Source: Cryptomeria japonica
Taxonomy: Eukaryota > Streptophyta > Pinopsida > Cupressales > Cupressaceae
Assembly (NCBI RefSeq): GCF_030272615.1
Contig: NC_081413.1
Span: 441,895,038 to 441,959,037, forward strand
DNA: 64,000 bases
Direction of reading: 5' to 3'
Shown: positions 1 through 11,505 of the stretch, piece after piece
How the letters are laid out: each line of letters begins with the position of its first letter
Numbering within the stretch: the stretch's first letter is position 1
Translations under genes and position numbers: made by a program
Notes under the pieces: model-generated
The model's input: the letters and a program-made list of their open reading frames with translations, nothing else
Told to the model about the DNA's origin: nothing
Database searches by the model: none

Positions 1-946
1 GGTATGTTGTGAGGCTGTAGAACAACAAGACTCCCACTAGATGAAGATGCAATCACCATGTGAAGAGATGACTGACAGTGAATGTGCCCACCCCAGATCA
101 CATGTGCCTATTTGAAGATTTTCTGCACAAATAGGGAAGTCAAATGAGTGCATTGAAGGATGCAAATGACAAGGTGTCACTCCATCGGTAAGTGGCTCTT
201 ATCTCCTCTTATGCATAATGGACATTATAGTTATATGAGATAAGAAAGAAGAGGTAAAGGCAAGTGTTTGAAGGCTCACACCGGATCTACCAGTGAAACA
301 AAGGAATGCCTCGAGTGCATGAAATAAGGGTTATGCACAGGACCGACAAAGAAGGCATGATTGGGATGCCGGTGCAGATGAAGAGTGATGGTTTTGTTAC
401 TTTGAAAAACTGATTATGATATGGTCTGAGCTAATTAGGGAGAAGGTGAGGCTGAGCAGATTCAAAGAGAGGAAAATGGCCAGATTGAAGATGGAGTCTA
501 TTGAAGGTTGATGACATGGTGTCATCAAGAGTGTGCACCGGTAATATGGACAGGGTGCAGATGCAAAAGTATTCCCACCTAATGAGATTCAACATGCTAT
601 GGATAGACATGTCTGGTGACTGGTCAAGGTGTTCCACCTGAAGTTCAACAAAGTGCAGACATGAAGGCTAACCCGTAAAGTGTAAGATACCAATAGGGTT
701 AGTAAACTGATAGAAAAGAAGAATTGGTTGAGTGTTTGGTCGGTGATCCTGGTTGAATAGACACAAAGGTCCAAGATAGTAGTTGGTTAACATGGATTCC
801 ACATGGAGTCAAGGTAGCAGAATTGCATTCAATGGTAGATGGAATGTGCACCGACGAGGTTGTTGAAGAGTTGGTCGATATTAATGCTAGATATCGTAAA
901 TCATGGGATGTGCTCCATAGCCGTTGCCGAGGGTTGCAGCTCAAGG
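1..946 (+). repeat. TR-GAG1 5' LTR, left segment (interrupted)
   Basis: Aligns by eye with 13159 to about 14119 of the 3' LTR. The first 350 bp or so of this LTR are missing at the window edge. It is interrupted after 946 by copia-1; 942-946 is the left CAAGG target duplication. Short open frames here are not genes: they differ between the two LTR copies. Confidence 0.88.
942..946. repeat. copia-1 target-site duplication, left (CAAGG)
   Basis: CAAGG stands immediately before the TGTTGG start of copia-1, and the same five bases follow its end at 8415-8419. Perfect 5-bp TSDs are expected for copia integrase. The uninterrupted site is visible in the sister LTR near 14110-14125. Confidence 0.93.
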
Positions 947-2482
947 TGTTGGCATATGTGCAGAATATGTTAACATGATGATATTGTGTTGTCATTGATG
1001 TCAATATGCTGAAAGAGAAATGGTAATATGCTGAAGAGTGAACCGGTAACATGATGAAGAGTGAATAGGATTATTGAAGTTAAGCATATGTGAAAAAGTG
1101 AAGCTGTATGCTTGTCCAAGTGAACCGGTATGATGTTGTGAACTAGAACCGGTATGTCAGAATGAGAACCAGTACATGGAATGTTTTGTATCTAGGGTTC
1201 ACATGGCATGACTACCAGTTCGTAGTCTCAGCTTCAGGGTTTCTGATTGAAGTGTTTCGAGCCTGTGTGTTTCAATCGATGGCATTGTGTTATGAGTTAA
1301 CATTGTAATGGAGATTAGATCATGTTGTCACATCAGTCTCATGCACATGAAGGATCTTGCATGAAGGAGTTTGATCCTATCTACCTCAGGAATGTGTGAA
1401 GTCTCTACAAATGGTGGAGAATGCATGATGGGTTATCACCTCCAAGAAGCGGCGAGGAATGAATGATGGAGAATGTCTTGAGATCTATTCAAGACCGTTG
1501 TTTTCAAATGCAAAGTGTTCAATGGTTAGGATTGAACCAACTAAATTTCTCAACCTAAGTGTTTAGGGTTTAGGGTTTATGCTATTGACCTATCTGTTTC
1601 CTATAAGGTCGATGTGGTGTTTCATGTTGAGGTTGTTGGCAAATGTTGTGTGTGTATCTATGTGCAAAGATATGTGTTTCTTGCCAGACCAGTTGAGAGG
1701 ATTGATACCTGCATAGTGTATGTATGCAAAAGGAAGGAACTAAAGCAGATCTGCATTGGCATTGAGTGCTATTACCAGATCATTGTGATACCTGTTGATC
1801 TCTAACCACTTCAATAGTTGGAAAATCCCTTAACAAGGTAGCTTTAATTAGCATGCTATAAATCCTCTAACAGGGTGACTCAAATCCATTGAGTTCATAA
1901 AATCCTCTAACAAGGTAATCTCTAACAGGGTTTAACCCTTAACCGGGTATTCTAGCCATCCCTTAACCAAGTGATCCCTAATAGGATCGGTTCCTAATAG
2001 AACCTGATGTAATAGTCTTTAACCAGACTAGGCTCCTAATAGAGCAGACTTCTAAAGAGTTCAAAACAACTTGTAGGTATTCATCCCCACTGTGGTTTTT
2101 CCTAGTTGGGTTTCCACGTGAAAAATATGTGTGTCATATGTGATGTCTTTTTCATGTCATGCTTTGTTGTTTTTTGTCAAGTGGTGAATCATGTTGATCT
2201 AGGAAGTTATTATATTTCTGATGATAGATTATCTATTTATGCATAAGGACAAAGTGTAAATGAGGGAGTAGGTTGTATGGAAAGCTAAGAAGATTGACCG
2301 GTTCATGTCTTTCATAGTTGTACTATTTTTAACCGGTAGTAGTCTAGTTTGGACCAGTGTTAGGGATTGCAATAGTTTACAGTCTGCAATCAAACAGGTT
2401 TAGGAAAAGTTTTTGTGCCTGTACTGATTCACCCCCCCTCTCAGTACCGGTTTGGTACTCACTATTCATCATTGAGTTATCA
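947..2482 (+). repeat. copia-1 5' LTR
   Basis: 1536 bp, the same length as the 3' copy at 6879-8414. It starts TGTTGGCATATG and ends GAGTTATCA, giving the TG...CA ends of an LTR. It contains GTTGTCATTGATGTCAA near the start, a short TTTAGGG run at 1560-1578, and a cluster of degenerate CTCTAACAGGGT-like units at about 1820-2063. The ORF at 1614-1805 recurs in the 3' LTR at 7544-7735 but resembles nothing known and is probably chance. Confidence 0.95.
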
Positions 2483-2484
2483 AT

Positions 2485-2499
2485 TGGTATCAAAGTAGC
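2485..2499 (+). other. copia-1 primer-binding site (tRNA-iMet type)
   Basis: TGGTATCAAAGTAGC begins 2 bases after the LTR end. The usual plant copia PBS is TGGTATCAGAGC, complementary to initiator tRNA-Met; this copy has changes after TGGTATCA. Confidence 0.85.
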
Positions 2500-2556
2500 T
2501 TCCAGGTCCTCTGTGTTGTAAGCTTAACTGTTTGAGGGAAAGATCCTATTGTAGTG

Positions 2557-5500
2557 ATGAAGAGGGAAGGTCCAAAATTCAACAGAGATAACTTTAAAAT
2601 ATGGAAGGATAGAATGAAGATATATATCAAAAGCATGGGTGCTCAACATTGGAGCTATGTTGAGGATGTTTATGTTATCCCTACTGGTACTCTCACCGAT
2701 GACCAAAAGAGAGAGATTTAGGAGAATGGGCAAGTCATGTAAGCCCTAATCAGTAGTCTATCTAACATTGAGTTTATTGATGTCCAGGATAAAGAAAATC
2801 CCAAATAAGTATGGGATACTCTTGAGAATATCTATGGAGGTGATGAGCATGTAAAACAAGCTAAGGAAGAAAGCCTTAGAGGGAATTTTGAAGACATGTG
2901 GATGGTTGAAGGTGAGACCATTCAACAATATAGAATAAGAATCAAAACTGTTGTTGGATATATCAAGAGTGCAAGTGGTAAAATGGAAGATTCTATTGTT
3001 GTTAGCAAAGTTTTGAGATCCTTATTACCAGTCTATGCAATAAGGGTTGCTGCTATTTAGGAGTTGAGATCAATAGACAAGACTAAGGTATCCCTAGACT
3101 CCATGATTGCAAAGTTGATAGCCTATGAGCTAAATAGTTTTGATGGCAGTGTTCAGAATACTGAATCAACTTTTAGAGCATCTGCTGCACCATCTAGAAA
3201 AGGAAAAGAAGCAAGCACCAGTGGTGAACCAAGACAAAACAAAGAAATGGATGATGAGGAGATTCTGATGGAATTTGAAGCTCTTCTTGCCAAGAGACTT
3301 CCCAAGGGAACTGGAAATCATAGAGGTAAGCTTCCTTTGAAATGCTTCTCTTGTAACCAGATAGGACACATTGCTATAAACTCTCCTGATGGTGACAACA
3401 AGGACAAATTGAAAAGGTTCAAGAACTTCAAAGGAAGAAATCAGAGAAACTATTTTGTAGCAGTTGATGAAGGTGTCACAAATGAGGAATCAAAAGATGA
3501 AGAAAATGAAGATATTGTGTTTGTTTCCGTCAAGGAGGATGTGTCAAACAAAAAGGATCTTGTCTCCCGCTTTGATAATTCCGGTGAGTGGATTATTGAC
3601 AGTGGTTGTTCTCACCATATGACTGGTGATCGAAGCAAGTTTATATCTCTGGAAGAATATGATGGTGGTGTGGTTCATTTTGGTAATGATGCACCATGTA
3701 TGGTCAAAGCTAGAGGGTCCATCTCTCTAAATGGAAAGAGCAGTGTTGACAATGTGTATTGGGTGGAAGGTCTCAGACACAATCTATTGAGTGTTGCCCA
3801 GCTAAATGATAGTGGACTCACTCTAGAATTCAAAAATAGAGTCTACAAAATCAAAGGAAAGAATGGTGAATTGATGGCCACCGGTATGCAGACCAAAGGT
3901 AACTTATTTCAGCTGAATGCAAATATAAGTACATGTCTTATGGCTAAGTTTGATGATAGTTGGATATGGCATAGTAGACTCTACCATGTAAACTTTAATA
4001 ACATAGTAAAGGCTAGTAAGATCAAGGCAGTTAGAGGACTATCGATGTTGAGCAAACTGGAAAATCCTTTGTGCAAAGAAATTCAATTGGGGAAAATGTC
4101 TTTGTCAACGTTCAAAGGTAAATCTTTCACTACTGACAACTTACTTGATCTTGGGCATATTGATTTGTGTAGTCCTATGAAAACTAGGAGTGTGCAGGGA
4201 GATAGGTATTTTATGATTCTTATAGATGATTGCTGAAGAATGATGTGGGTCACATTCTTGAAGGCCAAGTCTGAACCCTTTGGAAAGTTCAAAGCTTTTA
4301 GTGCACTGGTAGAAAAGGAAAGTGGTAGAAGAATCAAATGCCTTAGAATTGATCAAGGAGGGGAATTCACTTCCAGTGAATTAAACAAATATTGTGAAGA
4401 AAATGGCATCAAGAGGCAACTCTCTTCCCCCTGGACTCCACAACAGAATGGCCTAGCAGAGAGAAACAACTGGACTATGGTTGAAGTAGCTAGAACTATG
4501 TTGATCCAAGGAAAGGTCACTCACACCTTTTGGAGAGAAGCAGTGAGCACTGCAGTCTACACAATGAACCAGGTACTCATCAAGAAAGGAAAGGATAAGA
4601 TTCCTTATGCATACTAGACTGGTAAGACACCAGTGGTAAGCTACTTCAGAGTGTTTGGTAGTAAATGTTATATCAAGAGGAGTGAACATCAGAGCAAGTT
4701 TGATGCTAAATGTGATGAGGGAATATTCCTAGGGTATACCACTAAGAGCGAAGCTCTCAAATGTTTCAGCAATAGGACTTAGAGAATTGATGAAAGCATA
4801 TTTGTTAGGGTTGATGAAAACTTTGAGAAATAAGAGGAAATCAACAGAGAGCATGTAGGAGATGAACCAATAGTAACCTTCTGGGAACCAGTTGCAAATC
4901 AGCCTAGTACCAGCAATTGTGCTCCTACACCGGTAGATGCTGATGAAGATGAGGATGATGAAGAAAAGCAAGAGGAAGCTATTAAGAACATACCTAGGTA
5001 TGTCAAAATCAATCATGATCCAAAGCAGATCATAGGAGACAAAGATGCAGGAATTCTTACAAGAAGAAAGGTCAGAGAAAGCTCATGTATGATCTTTGAA
5101 TTTGAGCCTAAATCATTCAAAGAGGCACATAAAGATGAAGACTAGATCAAGGAAATGGAGGAGGAACTTGACCAGATAGAAAAGAATGGTACATGGTCTT
5201 TGGTACCCAGACCGGAGCATAAAAATTTCAATGGAACCAAATGGGTTTTCAGAAATAAGCTAAATGAGGATGGCACAGTGGTAAGGAATAAAGCCAGACT
5301 AGTATGTAAAGGATATGCCCAAGAAGAAGGAGAAGACTATGGTGAAACCTTTGCTCCAATAGCAAGATTGGAAGGATTTCATATGCTTCTTGCATATGCA
5401 ACTTTTAAAGGATTCAAGGTATACCAAATGGATGTAAAATCTGCATTTTAAAATGGAATACTTGAAGAGGAGGTGTATATAGAGCAACCAGATGGGTTTG

Positions 5501-6636
5501 CCCTATCAAAAGATAGTGACATGGTGTGTAGGCTACACAAAGCCTTATATGGACTGAAGCAGGCACCAAGAGCATGGTATGAATGCTTGTATTCCCATCT
5601 TGTGAAGATTGGATTTGAAAGAACAAGTGAAGATAGCAATATCTACTTGAAATCAGAAGGAGATCAGATTCTGATCTATGAAGTATTTGTTGATGACATA
5701 TTATTTGGTGGAGATGATAAGATGAGTCATGACTTTGCAGATGAGATGAAAAAGGAGTTTGAAATGTCACTCATAGGAGAAATTAAGTTCTTCATTGGAC
5801 TGTAGATTCAACAAATGAAAAATGGAATATTTATTACTCAGTCCAAGTATGTCAAAGAGGTGTTGAAGACCTTTGGCATGTAAGATAGTAAACTGGTTGG
5901 TACACCAATGGTGACCAGTTGTAAACTATCAAAAGAGGATGATTCAGCAGTGGTAAATGAGAAGGAATACCAATCAATGATTGGTAAGTTGCATTATGTA
6001 GTACATAGCAGACCAGACATTGCACATGCACTGGGTATTGCCACTTGGTTTTAGCAAAGCCCAAGAGAATCCCTCTTGGTAGCAATCAAGCGGATTCGAT
6101 ATCTGAAGGGAACTATTGACTATGGGTTATGGTATCCATACAATAATGATTTCAACCTGAAAGAGTTCATAGATGTTGATTGGGTTGGTAATGTAGATGA
6201 CTGGAAGAGCACAACTGGTGGTGCATTCTTTCTCGGTGGTAGATTGGTCTCATGGATGAGTAAAAAGCAGAGTTGTATCTCTCAGTCTACAACAAAAGCA
6301 GAGTATGTTGTAGCTTTTATGAACTATACCCAGACTAGTTGAATGAAGCATGTATTGAATGGCTTCAAAGTTCCTGTATATAAACCGGTAAGTATATTCT
6401 GTGACAATAAAAGTGTAATTAACATATCCAGGAATCTGGTTTTACATTATAGAACCAAGCACTTTGAACTCAAGTATCATTTCTTGAGAGAAAAGGTTAA
6501 GAACAAAGAGGTGGTATTGGAACATGTTTCCAGTAAGGAGCAGTTAGCAGACATATTCACCAAGACTCTACCGAAGGCTACTTTTACCTATCTGAGAGGT
6601 GAGTTAGGGGTGCTACCTCTTCAAGAGGTAATATAA
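2557..6636 (+). pseudogene. copia-1 gag-pol polyprotein, broken by stop codons only
   Basis: One frame of 1360 codons runs from ATG 2557 to TAA 6634-6636 without any frameshift but with 14 internal stops: 2719, 2740, 2806, 3058, 4234, 4615, 4780, 4831, 5143, 5449, 5803, 5881, 6052 and 6340. Domains in order: gag with a zinc knuckle at about 3340-3390 whose last Cys reads Ser; protease with DSGCSHHM at about 3598; integrase with the HHCC region at about 3970-4080 and the core at 4150-4500, where GLAERNN matches the conserved Glu region; RT with NGTKWVFRNK, YGLKQAPRAWY and FVDDILFGG (about 5690); RNase H with VDWVGNVDD, STTKAEY, FCDNKSV and QLADIFTK. Each family block is recognisable, so the copia assignment is firm. 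Several stops fit a single C-to-T or G-to-A change from CAG, CAA or TGG. Confidence 0.95.
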
Positions 6637-6866
6637 AGGTTTGAGCTCCACATCAGTCTGATCTTGCTTTGCTATCTCTTTTCAGGATTGATGTCTTGAA
6701 GGATGCTACTCCTCAGGGGGAGCAACATAGTGGAATAGGGAAGCTTGGGCCTCCACTTTAGCATTGTTGTCAAAGGGGGAGATGTGAAGTGGAAAAGATA
6801 TCTATAGTATTAAGGAGAAGATGTGATGGAGAAAGAGAGATATCTTTGTATATTTTCATCAATGCC
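6637..6866 (+). other. copia-1 3' untranslated spacer
   Basis: Between the RNase H stop and the purine tract. No gene seen. It is purine-rich and contains the upstream purine-tract look-alike at 6771-6782. Confidence 0.7.
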
Positions 6867-6877
6867 AAAGGGGGAGA
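6867..6877 (+). other. copia-1 polypurine tract
   Basis: AAAGGGGGAGA ends one base before the 3' LTR and would prime plus-strand synthesis. A similar run, CAAAGGGGGAGA, lies about 95 bases upstream at 6771-6782. ATGCC before and GGCAT after the tract can pair (6862-6866 with 6883-6887). Confidence 0.88.
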
Positions 6878-6878
6878 T

Positions 6879-8414
6879 TGTTGGCATATGTGCAAAATAT
6901 GTTGACATGATGATATTGTGTTGTCATTGATGTCAATATGCTAAAAGAGAACCAGTAATATGTTGAAGAGTGAATCGGTAACATGATGAAGAGTGAACAG
7001 GATTATTGAAGTTAAGCATATGTGAAAAAGTGAAGTGGTATGATTTTCCAAGTGAACAGGTATGATGTTATGAACCAGAACCTATATGTTGGAATGAGAA
7101 CTGGTATATGGAATGTTTTATATCTAGGGTTCATATGGCATGACTACCAGTTGGTAGTCTCAGCTTCAGGGTTTCCAATTGAAGTGTTTCAAGCCTGTGT
7201 GTTTCAACCAATGGCATTGTGTGATGAGTTGGCATTGTAATGGAGATTAGATCATGTTGTCACGTCAGCCTCATGCATGAAGGATATTGCATGAAGGAGA
7301 TTGATCCTATCTACCTTGGGAATGTGCAAAGTCTCTGCAAATGGTGGAGAACACATGATGGGTTATCACCTTCAGGAAGTGACGAAGAACAAATGATGGA
7401 GAATGTCTTGAGATCTATTCAAGACCATTATATTCAAATGCAAAGTGTTCAATGCTCAGGATTGAACTGACTAAATTTCTCAACCTAAGTGTTTAGGGTT
7501 TAGGGTTTATGCTACTGACCTATCTATTTCCTATAAGGTCGATGTGGTTTTTCATGCTAAGGTTGTTGGCAAATGTTGTGTGTATATCTATGTGCAGAGA
7601 TACGTGTTTCTTGCCAGTCCAGTTGAGAGGATTGATACCTGCATAGTGTGTGTATGCAGAAGGAAGGAACTAAAGCAGATCTGCATCGGCATTGAGTGCT
7701 ATTACCAGATCATTGTGATACCTGTTGATCTCTAACCACTTCAACAGTTGGAAAATCCCTTAACAGGGTAGCTTTAACCATCTTGCTGCAAATCCTCTAA
7801 CAGGGTGACTCAAAGCCATTGAGTTCATAAAATTCTCTAACAAGGTAACCTCTAATAGCGTTTAACCCTTAACTAGGTATTCTAGCCATCCCTTAACCGG
7901 GTGATCACTAACAGGATTGGTTCCTAATAGAACCTGATGTAACAGTCTTTAACAAGACTAGGGTCCTAACAGAACGGACTTCTAAAGAGTTCAAAATAAC
8001 TTGTGGGTATTCATCCCCACTATGGTTTTTCCTAGTTGGGTTTCCACGTGAAAAATATGTCTGTTATATGTGATGTCTTTTTCATTTGATGCTTTGTTGT
8101 TTTCTGTCAAGCAGTGAATCATGTTGATCTAGCAAGTTGTTATATTTCTGATGATAGATTATCTATTTATGCATAAGGACAAAGTGGAAATGAGGGGGTA
8201 GGTTGTATGGAAAGCTAAGAAGATTGACCTGTTCATGTCTTTCAGAGTTGCACTGTGTTTAACGGATAGTAGTCTAGTTTGGACTAGCATTAGGGATTGC
8301 CAGTTGTTTACAGTCTGCAATCAAACTGGTTTAGGAAAAGTTTTTGTGCCTGTACTGATTCACCCCCCACTCTCAATACCAGTTTGGTACTCACTATTCA
8401 TCATTGAGTTATCA
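6879..8414 (+). repeat. copia-1 3' LTR
   Basis: Starts TGTTGGCATATG directly after the purine tract and ends ATCA before the CAAGG duplication. It has the same features as the 5' copy: the TTTAGGG run at about 7492-7510 and degenerate CTCTAACAGGGT units at about 7739-7990. Frames at 7040, 7240 and 7544 fall inside it and are not genes. Confidence 0.95.
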
Positions 8415-9599
8415 CAAGGTCTAGAGGACTACAGAGAGCTAGCTCAAAGTGATTGAGGAGATCGAGGTAGATGAAGGAAACCGCAAGACCAATCTTGGTG
8501 ATTGACCAAGAAATTAGCCGACAAGGTAAAAAGAAGATTGCCAAAGATAGAAGGTATGATCAAGAAGGCATGACAATAGTGGTGATGTGCAAACAACTAT
8601 TTGGGGGATCGGATTAGATAATATATGATTGGATTTGTTTTTCCTTGAGGTTGATGAGGAAAACCTAACCGCCTATGATATGAATTTTCTTTTGGTGAGA
8701 AAACTAGGTTATAAATAAGCAAGCCAAAATCATTGAAGTGTGCTGCTGAATGGAAGAGGATAGAGTTGCTGTGAAGTGATTGAGTGTTGTAGATCAATCT
8801 AAGTGAAAAATAGTAGAAGATAACAATGACTAAGAGAGTGAAGGTTAAAACCAGTGATAGGGTTTAATATAGGATTAACTGGTATGGTTTGAGCTACCGG
8901 TAAAGCAACTAGAATTCATCAGAGGAGATAACTGATAGGTGCTTGTACCAATAGGAAGATAGTTGAGAGGACTGAAGAGAAGAGAAGTGAGGAGGAGATC
9001 CAATAGAGTAGAAGTAGAGTAGAGGTGAACCAATAGAGTTTACCGACAATGCAACATAAGATGAGAGCAACAAAAGAGTGAATCAGTGTAGCAGAGAAGG
9101 TGTCTCACTAACAGAGTAAGGTATATGAAATGGTTACAAGATTCACTTGTAACAATATGACTAATTTTTTATTTGAAGCAATCATTGTGATCATTGAGTT
9201 GTAGCTCGGTGTAGGGGTTGTAGCTCCTTTGGGTTAGTGCCCATAAACTAGCAGGGTTTGTAGCTCCTTTGGGTTGTAACCTATAAATCAATTATGGGTT
9301 GGTGCTCCTTGGGTTGGTGCCCTAAACATTGTAACAAAGTTTCATTGTGAGGTTGGATTGGAGTAGTAGACTCCAACATCATTTCTCACTAAGGTTTTTC
9401 CCATCTTGGGTTTTCCTCGTACATACTGGTGTTATGTGATGTCCCTTTGTGTGAAAGCATTTTTTTTTAGTCTCCTCACTAACTAGTAAGTCTGCATTTA
9501 GTTAGATCTATTAATTGGTATACTCACATAGGGTTGTTAAAGAGAAAAGTTTAAGAACCACTGATTCACCCCCCTCTTAGTGGTGCATTGTGTCTAACG
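8415..9599 (+). repeat. TR-GAG1 5' LTR, right segment
   Basis: Resumes the TR-GAG1 LTR after copia-1: CAAGG (second TSD copy, 8415-8419), then sequence matching 14120-15324. Near 9205-9340 it has degenerate repeats built on GGGTTGGTGCTCC. It ends GTGTCTAACG, where the expected ACA terminus reads ACG. A PBS follows. Confidence 0.88.
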
Positions 9600-9601
9600 A
9601 T

Positions 9602-9614
9602 TGGTATCAGAGCC
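9602..9614 (+). other. TR-GAG1 primer-binding site (tRNA-iMet)
   Basis: TGGTATCAGAGCC, the standard complement of plant initiator tRNA-Met, lies 2 bases after the LTR. Confidence 0.93.
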
Positions 9615-9670
9615 TAGGTTCCCTATTTTTCAATCTTTCTCTCACTTGGGTAGATCTTGTCAAGGACACA

Positions 9671-11505
9671 ATGGTTATGTGTGAGTCAATTCCTACTCCT
9701 ATGTTTAATGGATCAAACTATGCCATTTGTAGTTGCATAATGGAAGTCTACCTGTTGTCCCTAGGTTATGATGTTTGGATAACACAGATAGATCCCACCG
9801 ATATTAAGTATCTCACATCAAAAGGGGATAATGCAGATAGATCACACTGGTATTGAGTATCTCACATCAAAAGGGGATAACACAAATAGATCCCACTGGT
9901 ATGATGTGTCTGGAAATGATAATGAAGAGGATGAAGAAGAAGGAGATATGGAAGATAGATCTAGCCAACAATATCTATTTGATAGTGAAGGTGAAGAAGA
10001 GGATAAAGAAAAAGTTGATCTTGAAGGTGAGCTTGTGAATACACTTGAAGAACTTAGAAGAGTAAGAAATGAATAAAAGATATTCAAGAATGCTTATATT
10101 GTGGAGCAGAATCGGGTAATAAAATTCCTTGAAGAATCTAAGAAAAGCATCTCAGAGTTGAAGTCTCACAAGGAAGACATCAAGGAGTGCCCGTGTAGTG
10201 ATCTAGCCTTTGAGCTAGAAGTAAAAGATAGAGAATATCATAAGCTTCTTGGAAAAATGGAGATTCTTTGAAATGACCTTGAGAAGTGTCAGAATGAGCT
10301 CAAGGTAAGAATCTAGTTTGATGGCAACAGTAATGCCTTGGACAAGATGTTGAAGAAGTAAAAGCATGCCAAGGACATTGAAGGTTTAGGAAGTGGTTCC
10401 CGCAAATGCTCCACCAACAAGAATGTCCCACATAATGACATTTTGTTTGTCTCCTTAAATGGAGAGAACAAGGAACAAAACTTCACAGTTAGAAATGCTC
10501 CTCGGAAGAAGGTTGACCTAACCACAACCGGTGAAGACTTGTAGACAAAAATTAAGACTGATGTTGCAAGAAGAAGTAACACTACAGATCTCAAAGGAAA
10601 AGGGGAGATAGGAGAAGACATCTTCACTGAAAGTAGGAACATGAGAAAACAACAAAGAAGAACTCCTATCAGAAGAAGACAAGGAAGTGTTGTCACCCAC
10701 AAGACAAGATAGGTGTGGGAGAAGAAGAGATCAGATGGAGGAAATACAAAGAATGGTCAACCTAAGATCCATCCTCAAAGAAGGAGAAATGGAGATGCTA
10801 GACCGGTAAGATCTCCCCATGCATGACAAAATAAATTTGTAAGTCATATGCCATCCTTTACTAGTTATTGCTTTGCATGTAATGGCTATGGCCATAGAGC
10901 AAAAGAATGTGGAAAGGGATCTAGATGAAGCTATCCAAGATCTCATAAAAATCATTCATATGAGCATAATGCATCTAAGGGTAGAAGCATACATATCCCC
11001 TCTTTCGGTTATGCTAGGAAGAATCCATTTACTATTCCTAATAATGTAAATATTATGTGTTATAACTGCAATGGATTAGGTCATAGAGAGGTTGAATCTA
11101 GGAAGAAGAACTTGCAGTCATATGGAGCCTAGTACAACAAGTATGCTCTGTAGAAAAGTGGGTACAGAGCATATGGAAGTCAGAGAATTGTATGGAACCA
11201 AAGGAGAAATGTCCCTACAGAAGTAAGAGGTCCATCGGTTTCAGTTTCTAGTCACATCAACATGACCAGAAGAAAGATGGTCAAACCGGTATGTTAAGAG
11301 ATTCCCCAATCATGAAGTTAGGATGGATGTTGTGTGTTACTATAGCACTACTTCCGGTTATGAGGCAGAATCAAGAAATGGAAGAACCCATCAATAGAAA
11401 AAGGAAAGACCTTCTCCCAAGATTGAAAATGGGAAGAAGAATGAGACCAAGTAGGTATGGAGGAAGAAGACCATGGGCTGACACTATGCATTCAATGCAT
11501 AAGTA
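9671..11505 (+). pseudogene. TR-GAG1 gag-like protein, frameshifted
   Basis: ATG 9671 opens a copia-type gag N-terminus with PTPMFNGSNYA, followed by a tract where one 49-bp unit is repeated and the frame changes. From about 9837 another frame carries an acidic segment (EEDEEEGDMED), a charged helical region likely to form a coiled coil (about 10000-10330), a basic stretch, and an intact CCHC knuckle CFACNGYGHRAKEC at 10869-10910. A second, degraded knuckle (CNGLGHREVES) is near 11067-11100. The main frame meets stops, for example at 10074 and 11295. Gag would package element RNA in virus-like particles. No pol follows. The C-terminal limit is uncertain. Confidence 0.8.
9788..9908 (+). repeat. 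49-bp tandem repeat inside TR-GAG1 gag (about 2.4 units)
   Basis: Units start at 9788, 9837 and 9886, exactly 49 bases apart, each opening ATAGATC(C/A)CAC. The third is cut short. Because 49 is not a multiple of 3, each extra unit shifts the reading frame. Confidence 0.95.

Larger units (their letters stand above)
947..8414 (+). mobile_element. copia-1: complete Ty1/copia retrotransposon (7468 bp)
   Basis: Two 1536-bp LTRs beginning TGTTGG and ending TCA flank a tRNA-Met type PBS, one gag-pol frame in copia order (gag, protease, integrase, RT, RNase H) and a purine tract. A perfect CAAGG TSD surrounds it. It lies inside the 5' LTR of TR-GAG1, so it is younger than that element. The LTRs differ by three A/G changes in their first 73 bases, which indicates moderate age. 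The coding frame contains internal stops, so this copy cannot make its own polyprotein. Confidence 0.96.

Noticed and set aside
1560-1578. Telomere or interstitial telomere scar
   Set aside because: Fewer than three TTTAGGG units, and the same run is in both LTRs, so it belongs to the element.
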